Part shown: positions 40,215 through 45,807 of the stretch, piece after piece
How the letters are laid out: each line of letters begins with the position of its first letter
Position numbering within the stretch: the stretch's first letter is position 1
From: Verrucomicrobiota bacterium
Lineage (GTDB): Bacteria > Verrucomicrobiota > Verrucomicrobiia > Limisphaerales > JACPZS01
Direction of reading: 5' to 3'
Assembly (NCBI GenBank): GCA_016195385.1
Contig: JACPZS010000088.1
Coordinates: forward strand, 1-45,807
Length of the DNA: 45,807 nt
Notes under the pieces: generated by a model
Told to the model about the DNA's origin: nothing
The model's database searches: none
Seen by the model: only the letters and a program-made list of their open reading frames with translations
Program-made: the position numbers and the translations under genes

Positions 40215-41048
40215 ATGGAAGACAAACCAACGCAGACTGGCGGTTCCGTTTTTAGACCGGACGCCAAAGAATTGGTCGGCGAGGGATATAAGGAATTGAC
40301 CAAGATGGCGGTGGCGGGTCTGGCTGGCGCGCTCGGCTTATGGCTGGCGAATCAAATTCCCGTGCTCGGTTCTGTGCTCGGTCGCTCAGTTGAAACGCGA
40401 CTCTACCAGTTGTTGCTGCTCGGAGGCGGAGCCGGGTTGCTTGGCTTCGCGGCGGATCGTTTGCTGGTTCGCAAGCGGCTCAATCGCTTGAGCGAGCAGG
40501 CGGGCAAAGATGAGTTGACGGGACTTTTGAACCTGCGCATGGAAAAGACGCTGCTGGCGCAGGAAATGCAGACGGCGGCGGCTCGCCTAAAAGCGAAGTT
40601 GGAAGGGCACGAGCCGGCGGGCAACGACGGACTGTGCTTGATCTTCATCGACATTGATAACTTCAAACGCGTCAATGACGAAAACAGCTACGAGTCCGGT
40701 GATTTTGTTCTCCAGCAATTGGCCGTGATTCTGGACACCAACCGCAAAGTGACGGATCACGTCTTCCGCCACGGTGGGGATGAATTTGTAATCCTGACTC
40801 CCCGCACTCCGGCGGCGGGCGCGCTCGTGTACGCTGAAAAACTCCGCAACGTGATTTCAGCCACCAAGTTCAAGGTGCGGGTCGAGAAACCCGACGTGTC
40901 GTTGACCATCAGCGCCGGGGTCGCAGAAATGGTTTTCCCTGGCAACGACACGCCCGAGGAATTGACCAGGCGTGCCACGCTCGCCTACAAGCGCGCCAAG
41001 CAGATCCGAAATTCTGTCGCGCTCCATCAGCCCGAGGCCAAAGGTTAG
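40215..41048 (+). CDS. Membrane-bound diguanylate cyclase (GGDEF)
   Basis: The ATG at 40215 gives 277 residues. Two hydrophobic helices lie at about 31-50 and 64-81, followed by a short linker and a GGDEF domain. DELTGLLNLR (99-108), FIDIDNFKRVND (144-155; Mg-binding Asp) and HGGDEF (186-191) are all intact, so c-di-GMP synthesis from two GTP is expected. The inhibitory RxxD I-site five residues before GGDEF is KVTD here (178-181), with Lys for Arg, so product inhibition may be weakened. No sensory domain is evident beyond the helices. c-di-GMP often sets flagellar and pilus output, which is relevant to the flagellin and pil genes upstream, though linkage is inference. Confidence 0.93.
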   Translation: MEDKPTQTGGSVFRPDAKELVGEGYKELTKMAVAGLAGALGLWLANQIPVLGSVLGRSVETRLYQLLLLGGGAGLLGFAADRLLVRKRLNRLSEQAGKDELTGLLNLRMEKTLLAQEMQTAAARLKAKLEGHEPAGNDGLCLIFIDIDNFKRVNDENSYESGDFVLQQLAVILDTNRKVTDHVFRHGGDEFVILTPRTPAAGALVYAEKLRNVISATKFKVRVEKPDVSLTISAGVAEMVFPGNDTPEELTRRATLAYKRAKQIRNSVALHQPEAKG

Positions 41049-41131
41049 TGCGCCAATCCAAACCGCTGGTTACCGATTTCTGTTTTTCCAAGCCTGCAAA
41101 CAGAGCTTCGATCAGGGGTCCTCATCGTTGG

Positions 41132-43675
41132 CTAACTCAAAATGCGTTTGCGCTCCGGGTCGAAAGGCGCGCGCAAGTGCGGCGTGGCGGTGAATCGTTT
41201 TCCGTTCACTCCGATTTCGTAGCGGCCGGCTTTGATGAACTCGGCGTTTACGCCGGCAGCGTGGTTGACGTAGCCCATCGCAATCGCGCCGCCGACGGTG
41301 TGGCCGTAGGAGCCACTCGTGGTGTAGCCGACCGCCACGCCGTCGCGATAGATCGGCTCCGCGCCCCAGAGCACAGGCTGCGGGTCTTGGAGCACGAAAG
41401 TGACGAGCATCCGCTTGAGGCCGGCTTGCTTTTGCTTCAACAACGCATCGCGTCCGAGGAAGGCGGCGGGTTTGTCCCACGCCACGGCGAAGCCGAGTCC
41501 GGCTTCGAGCGCGGTGTCGTCGGGCGAAAGCTCCGCGCCCCACGCGCGGAAACTTTTCTCCAGTCGCAGTGAATTGATCGCGTAGTGGCCGGCGTTGGCG
41601 ATACCGAATTCCACGCCCGCCCGCATGAGGGTGTCGTAGGCGAGTGCGGCCTGCTCGACGGGGACGTGCAGTTCCCAGCCGAGTTCGCCCACGTAGGTCA
41701 GACGCACGGCGCGCACTGTCGCCCAGCCGACGGCGATGTTTTGCGCGGTGCCGAAGGGGAACGCATCGTTGGAAAGATTCGCATCGGTCACGCGACTGAG
41801 CAGCGTGCGGGACTGCGGACCCATCACGCCGATGACGCTCCACGCGCCCGTCACGTCGGTCACGGTCGCGTGTTCGTCGGGGCGGAGGTGTCGGCGAATC
41901 CAGTCCGCATCGCGTCCCGGCTGAGCGGTGCCGGTGATGAGATAGAATTCGTCGCGCGCGATCCGCACGAGCGTCAGGTCGCTCTCGAAGCCGCCGCGTT
42001 CGTTGAACATCCCCGTGTAAACCGTCCGGCCCACCGCCACATCGACGTTGTTCCCGCAGAGTCGCTGCAACACGTTTACCGCGTCGCGCCCCTGTACGAG
42101 CAGCTTGCCGAAGCCCGTTTGATCAAACACCGCCACGCGCTCGCGACACGCGCGGTGTTCGTGCGCATGATTCGCGAACCAGTTTTGCCGCCCAAACGAA
42201 TACTCGGCGACGGGCACGCTGGCCGGCGTGTTCACGGAAGACTGATTACTGATTACTGACTCCGTGGTGCGTAGTGCGTGGTGCGTGGCGGGAAGGGCGA
42301 ACCAATTCGGCCGCTCCCATCCGTTCTTCACGCCGAAGCACGCGCCCGCCGCCGCGAGACGGTCGTGCAACGGGCTGCACCGGACGCCGCGCGCGGTCTC
42401 GGGTTCGCGGTTCGGCCACGCGGGCTGATAGTGCAGGCCGAGCACCTCGACGACGCGGGCGCGCAGGAACTCGCGGTTGTTCGACCACGGCCCGAAGCGG
42501 CGGATGTCCACGCTCCACAGGTCGAGCGTCGGCTCGCCCGCGAGCATCCACTCGGCGAGCAGCTTGCCCGCGCCACCCGCGCTCGCGATGCCGACAGAGT
42601 TGAAGCCCGCGCCGACGAACAGGTTCTTCAACTCCGGCGCTTCGCCCAGGATGAAATTATTGTCCGGCGTGAAGCTCTCCGGTCCGTTCGTAAATTTTTG
42701 GAAGCCGCACTTCTGGAGCGCGGGGATGCGATGCTTTCCATGCGCCAGCGGCTCGGCGAATTTCTCCCAATCGGGTTCGAGCAACTGGTTCGAGAAATTC
42801 TCCGGCACGCGATCCACCATCCACGGCTTGGACTCGGCCTGGAAGGCACCGAGCATCACGGCGTTGCCTTCGCCGCGAAAGTAGAGACAGCGATCCGGGT
42901 CGCGGCCCACGGGCAGTTCGTCGAACGCGCCTTCCAGCGGCTCGGTGAGAACCCAGTGATGCTCGACGGGATAGAGTGGGATGGTGACGCCGCAGCGAAG
43001 GGCGAGTTCGCGCGTCCACATGCCGCCGGTGAGGACGACGAATTCGGCGTTGATGATTTCGGATTTCGGATTTCGGATTTCGGATTTGGAATCGGCCACG
43101 CGCACACCGACCGCACGTCCGTCGCGATGAAGCACTTCCAGCACGCGGACGTTCTCGATGACTTTTGCGCCGCGCGATTGCGCGCCTTTGGCGAGAGCCA
43201 CGGCGGTTTCGCGCGGGATAACCTTGCCGTCGTGCGGCAGCCACGCCGCGCCGAGAATGTCGTCGTGGCGGATGAGCGGCCACTTCGCCTTCGCCTCGTC
43301 GGGGCCGATGATTTGCACCTCGACGCCGAACCACTCCGCGATCGCGGCGGTGCGGTGGAGCTGCGTCATGCGCGTCTCCGACTGGCCGAGGATCAGACTG
43401 CCGACCTGCTTCCATCCGATGGGATGGCCGGTTTCCTTTTCGAGTCCGGCGTAAAGCTCCGCGCTGTATTTGTTGATCTTCGTCAGCACGTTCGTCGTGC
43501 GGAGGCGTCCGACGAGTCCCGCCGCGTGCCAGGTGGTGCCGCCGGCGAGCGCGTTTTGCTCCAGCAGCACGACGTCGCGCCAGCCAAGCTTGGTGAGATG
43601 ATAGGCGAGGCTGCAGCCGACGATGCCGCCGCCGACGATGACGACTTTGGTTTCCGCAGGAAGCGGGGAGTTCAT
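41132..43675 (-). CDS. Dimethylglycine/sarcosine dehydrogenase-like: FAD oxidase plus GcvT-type domain
   Basis: ATG 43675 (MNSPLPAETKVVIVGGGIVG) is preferred over 43708; the product has 847 residues. The N-terminal DAO-type FAD domain has the dinucleotide motif VVIVGGGIVGCSLAYHL and AGGTTWHAAGL (TTWHAAG contains the His used for covalent FAD in this family). The C-terminal half is an aminomethyltransferase/GcvT domain, with GFGKLLVQGRDAVNVLQRL, YTGMFNERGGFESDLTL and YVGELGWELHVP. Such enzymes demethylate dimethylglycine or sarcosine and pass the methyl unit to tetrahydrofolate. Two stretches do not fit the family: SKSEIRNPKSEI and THHALRTTESVISNQSSV. They coincide with heptamer DNA repeats and look like in-frame insertions. 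It converges with the GGDEF gene. Confidence 0.9.
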   Translation of the reverse strand: MNSPLPAETKVVIVGGGIVGCSLAYHLTKLGWRDVVLLEQNALAGGTTWHAAGLVGRLRTTNVLTKINKYSAELYAGLEKETGHPIGWKQVGSLILGQSETRMTQLHRTAAIAEWFGVEVQIIGPDEAKAKWPLIRHDDILGAAWLPHDGKVIPRETAVALAKGAQSRGAKVIENVRVLEVLHRDGRAVGVRVADSKSEIRNPKSEIINAEFVVLTGGMWTRELALRCGVTIPLYPVEHHWVLTEPLEGAFDELPVGRDPDRCLYFRGEGNAVMLGAFQAESKPWMVDRVPENFSNQLLEPDWEKFAEPLAHGKHRIPALQKCGFQKFTNGPESFTPDNNFILGEAPELKNLFVGAGFNSVGIASAGGAGKLLAEWMLAGEPTLDLWSVDIRRFGPWSNNREFLRARVVEVLGLHYQPAWPNREPETARGVRCSPLHDRLAAAGACFGVKNGWERPNWFALPATHHALRTTESVISNQSSVNTPASVPVAEYSFGRQNWFANHAHEHRACRERVAVFDQTGFGKLLVQGRDAVNVLQRLCGNNVDVAVGRTVYTGMFNERGGFESDLTLVRIARDEFYLITGTAQPGRDADWIRRHLRPDEHATVTDVTGAWSVIGVMGPQSRTLLSRVTDANLSNDAFPFGTAQNIAVGWATVRAVRLTYVGELGWELHVPVEQAALAYDTLMRAGVEFGIANAGHYAINSLRLEKSFRAWGAELSPDDTALEAGLGFAVAWDKPAAFLGRDALLKQKQAGLKRMLVTFVLQDPQPVLWGAEPIYRDGVAVGYTTSGSYGHTVGGAIAMGYVNHAAGVNAEFIKAGRYEIGVNGKRFTATPHLRAPFDPERKRILS
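42241..42261 (+). repeat. Heptamer repeat, ACTGATT x3
   Basis: Two perfect ACTGATT copies and one ACTGACT lie inside the dehydrogenase gene, encoding the SVISNQSSV insertion on the minus strand. Confidence 0.85.
42264..42284 (+). repeat. Heptamer repeat, GTGGTGC x3
   Basis: GTGGTGC, GTAGTGC, GTGGTGC, followed by a decayed fourth copy, directly next to the ACTGATT array. On the minus strand it encodes the THHALRTT part of the same insertion. Confidence 0.8.
43055..43089 (+). repeat. Heptamer repeat, GATTTCG x4 plus one decayed copy
   Basis: Four perfect GATTTCG units (43055-43082) and one GATTTGG unit. The array lies in frame inside the dehydrogenase gene and encodes SKSEIRNPKSEI, absent from family relatives as I know them. 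Confidence 0.9.
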
Positions 43676-43757
43676 TTGCGGAAATCCTATTTTGGAAAAT
43701 GCGCGCAAGTCAACGCGAGGGTCAGTCCTCGATTGCCTCGATTTTACGAGCGCAAAA

Positions 43758-44378
43758 CTACCTGCTCCCGGTGATGCGTCTTAACCCCGCGACGAGCCAT
43801 TCCCCGAAGCCCCAGTAATCTTCGGTGTCGCGACCAAGTTGATCGTAGCGCAGGCAAACGTCCGCCAGCAAAAGCGCCAGCAGGCCGTAGTTCACGAGAC
43901 TTGCGCCGCCCAGCCAGCCGACTAAAATGGCGAACACGAGCGTTGCGTCGAAAGTAAGAAAAACGGAGAAACCGGTAACGGCGCGCGAGTTCAGGCCGAA
44001 ACGTCCGAGCCGGCGTTTCGTGCCGGACCACAGCAGGCCGATGAACGGCGCGAGGCAGAGGAGCGCGACGTGAATTTGTTCATCCACACTGTCGCCACGG
44101 GCACGCTTGTCGCGCGCACGGACGTAATCTTCGTCATAATAAATCGTGTGCGGGGAAGCGTCGTGAAGGTCTTCCTGCCACGGGGCGAGCAGGTATTTCC
44201 GGGCGAAAGGTTTTTCCGCCGGGCCGGTTTCGCTTACGAAATATCGCTGCCCGCGAAAGAGAATCGGTCGCCGGCAAAATTCGCGGACGCGCCAATCCGT
44301 CATCTCCCGCCGCGCGTGGATGATGACACAATCGCAGACGAATTCCGCTTTGTCCGTGTGAACCTGAATCTCGGCCAT
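43758..44378 (-). CDS. Membrane protein of unknown function
   Basis: The product has 206 residues, starting at ATG 44378 (MAEIQVHTDKAEFVCDCVII). The first 100 residues are soluble and charged, with RRPILFRGQRYFVSETGPAE and YYDEDYVRARDKRARG. Three hydrophobic segments follow (about 103-118 HVALLCLAPFIGLLW, 135-152 FSVFLTFDATLVFAILVG, 158-172 SLVNYGLLALLLADV). The C-terminus reads EDYWGFGEWLVAGLRRI. I do not recognise the family. It is transcribed with, but 82 bp upstream of, the dehydrogenase gene, and is divergent from the sugar-isomerase-like gene (186 bp between starts). The opposing open frame here is a shadow. Confidence 0.6.
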   Translation of the reverse strand: MAEIQVHTDKAEFVCDCVIIHARREMTDWRVREFCRRPILFRGQRYFVSETGPAEKPFARKYLLAPWQEDLHDASPHTIYYDEDYVRARDKRARGDSVDEQIHVALLCLAPFIGLLWSGTKRRLGRFGLNSRAVTGFSVFLTFDATLVFAILVGWLGGASLVNYGLLALLLADVCLRYDQLGRDTEDYWGFGEWLVAGLRRITGSR

Positions 44379-44564
44379 GCTGGTTTATCGGCAGCGCACG
44401 CTGGTTTTGAAATGCTCCACTGCGAAGTGAACTTTTCGCTCGGCGTGCGAGACGCAAAGATTGTTCCGCTTCGTTTTGGAAGCGACTCCCTTGCGTGGCC
44501 GGCGCGTATTGCGGTGAAGCCTTTTGACAGTCTTGAAGCCGTGCGTCAGAATCTTCCAACACTT
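44379..44564. other. Divergent intergenic region
   Basis: This 186-bp gap must contain start signals for both flanking genes. No promoter match, operator or RNA is convincing. Confidence 0.35.
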
Positions 44565-45557
44565 ATGAACCCCGATTTAAGTACGCGTGAGACGAACGTG
44601 TCCCGATCCAAGAAAATGTTGCGCCGCGATGCGCTGAGATTGCTGGGCGGCGCGCTTGCTTTGCCGACCTTGACGACGACGACGCGAGCTGCGGACAGCA
44701 AGTCGGTGTGGAAAACGGCCGTCGGTTTGAATGGATTTCAATCTGGCGCGCGCAAATACAAAAAGAATTATCCGATTTGGGAAGTGCTGGATTTCGCGTC
44801 GCGGAACGGCTTCGACGGTGTGGAACTGGTTGGGGACTGGCCAGCGGGCGGCTACCCGACCGCAGATGAAAAAGAGCGGGTACGCGCACTCCGCGGGCTT
44901 TATGATCGCTACGGCTTGCGGATTTTCTCGATTCAGCTTGGCGCGGACGGCGCGTTCGATCCCGACGAAGCCGGTCGCCGACAATGGCTGGATCAGTTTC
45001 GCGACCGTATTCAACTCGCAAAGCAACTCGGGTGCGATTGTGTCGGTCTGTGGCCGGGGGGCGGCTTGCGCGGCCAGACGATTGACAAGGCCATCGAGCA
45101 ACTCGCGAAAACTTTTCGCGAAGCAGGCAAGATTGCCGGTGACGCCGGCCTGATGGCGTGCTTTGAAATCGAGCCGGTGTTTGTCTTTAACCAGGAGGAT
45201 CATTACCAGCGCATTTTGCACGGAGCGAATCATCCCGCGCTCAAAGGCATCTACGACCCGAGCCACTTCGATCAGATGAACGGGGCCGCGGGCAAGCCGG
45301 AGGAAATGCTCGGGCGCGTCGGCGTGAAGAACATTGGCTACGTGCAATTCTGTGACACGGACAGCACGTTGCGCGACGGCGGCACTTCCAAACACCTTGG
45401 CTGTGGCGACGGACGTATCGACTGCATGAAGTCGCTCCAGATGCTCAGGGACGGCGGCTTCCGCGGCTGGATCATGGTGGATGAATGGGAGGTGCCCGAT
45501 CCGTACGACGCGTGCCTCAAGTGCAAGCGCGCGATGGATTCCGTGGGGCGGAGTTGA
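44565..45557 (+). CDS. Sugar phosphate isomerase/epimerase-like TIM-barrel protein with Tat-type signal
   Basis: ATG 44565 (MNPDLSTRETNVSRSKKML) gives 330 residues. RRDALRLLGGALALPTL (about 24-40) is a twin-arginine-like export signal. The TIM-barrel part has NGFDGVELVGDWPAGGYPTA, LGCDCVGLWPGGG, ACFEIEPVFVFNQEDHY, KGIYDPSHFDQMNG and GYVQFCDTDSTLRDGGTSKH. It ends with FRGWIMVDEWEVPDP. This is the xylose-isomerase-like/AP-endonuclease-2 fold, usually metal-dependent on Glu/Asp/His. Such exported epimerase-like proteins are abundant in Planctomycetota and Verrucomicrobiota and often work on sugar lactones or inositol; the substrate here is unknown. The longer frame extending upstream to 44070 is rejected because it crosses the divergent gene. 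Confidence 0.88.
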   Translation: MNPDLSTRETNVSRSKKMLRRDALRLLGGALALPTLTTTTRAADSKSVWKTAVGLNGFQSGARKYKKNYPIWEVLDFASRNGFDGVELVGDWPAGGYPTADEKERVRALRGLYDRYGLRIFSIQLGADGAFDPDEAGRRQWLDQFRDRIQLAKQLGCDCVGLWPGGGLRGQTIDKAIEQLAKTFREAGKIAGDAGLMACFEIEPVFVFNQEDHYQRILHGANHPALKGIYDPSHFDQMNGAAGKPEEMLGRVGVKNIGYVQFCDTDSTLRDGGTSKHLGCGDGRIDCMKSLQMLRDGGFRGWIMVDEWEVPDPYDACLKCKRAMDSVGRS

Positions 45558-45807
45558 ACTGAGCGGATCTCTAATCCTTCCGGAGAAAAACAATTCAATA
45601 CCGCAGGCTGGCCTTGGACGAATGACAGGCGCGCCCGCAACATGGCCCGTCAATATCAGCCAAGACCTTGTTGCGGTGCTTAACCCGAAAAGCTAAGTTG
45701 GGGCAGTGGGAGTGATTAGATTCTGCATGGGGCACAGGCGACTTGGTCTTCGGGCGGGACCAACTTCGGCGAGATCGAGTTTCGCCAGCCCAAGACCGCG
45801 TCCAGCA
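45558..45807. other. Right-end segment without a supported gene
   Basis: A 71-codon open frame overlapping the previous gene's end (45481-45696) is unsupported. No terminator is evident after 45557. The last 80 bases may begin another gene that runs off the window, but no family is recognisable. Confidence 0.3.

Noticed and set aside
44070-44564. N-terminal extension of the sugar-isomerase-like protein
   Set aside because: It would run through the divergent membrane-protein gene, and the Tat-type signal begins only after 44565.
45481-45696. 71-codon frame at the right end
   Set aside because: Mostly overlaps the preceding gene in another frame and shows no family features.

Overview
The window looks like a chromosomal piece of a GC-rich, Gram-negative verrucomicrobial bacterium (Pedosphaerales/Limisphaerales-like). 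This assignment is inference. It rests on the DUF4175/MoxR genes, a PilM-N-O-P-secretin operon with no ATPase or pilin beside it, very large NHL/chitobiase-repeat/cohesin-dockerin-like proteins that share a C-terminal domain ending in QFYRVR, short heptamer repeats inside coding sequence, and a FadL-type outer-membrane porin. No rRNA, tRNA, CRISPR array or complete insertion sequence was seen.

Layout. 1-385: 5' part of moeA on the minus strand. 690-3594: FadL-like porin, CobW GTPase with a histidine-rich linker, FmdB zinc ribbon. 3860-4654: a GC-poorer HEPN-like gene of probable foreign origin. 4894-8320: a DUF4175-like coiled-coil membrane protein and a MoxR ATPase, split by a 472-bp cassette that carries a GxxExxY (PD-(D/E)XK_3) gene between perfect 25-bp inverted repeats. 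8368-9068: a Uma2 gene broken by a 118-bp MITE-like element with a 10-bp target duplication. 9209-11236: iron-type alcohol dehydrogenase and, converging on it, uppP. 11364-18399: a tight four-gene operon (second DUF4175 protein, terpenoid-cyclase-fold protein, two paralogous exported proteins).

18599-20625: a lone short flagellin with a sigma-28-like promoter, a leader resembling a CsrA-controlled flagellin leader, a strong terminator, then a LysR regulator. 20775-38015: a second sigma-28-like promoter followed by pilM-N-O-P-secretin and, without a break, three tandem paralogous giant exported proteins of 1234, 1687 and 1197 residues. These have an NHL propeller, 4, 10 or about 1-2 chitobiase-type repeats, a cohesin-like domain, a dockerin-like segment, a calcium-hinge and a shared C-terminal domain. 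This roughly 17-kb set is the most system-like part of the window: an envelope machine apparently co-transcribed with its likely cargo, under a promoter type shared with flagellin.

38142-45557: zinc alcohol dehydrogenase lacking the GHE zinc-ligand segment, a PHP phosphatase with an apparent N-terminal frameshift, a membrane GGDEF protein, a dimethylglycine/sarcosine-dehydrogenase-like gene carrying in-frame heptamer repeats (minus), an unknown membrane protein (minus), and a Tat-type sugar phosphate isomerase/epimerase-like protein. The last 250 bases hold no gene I can support.
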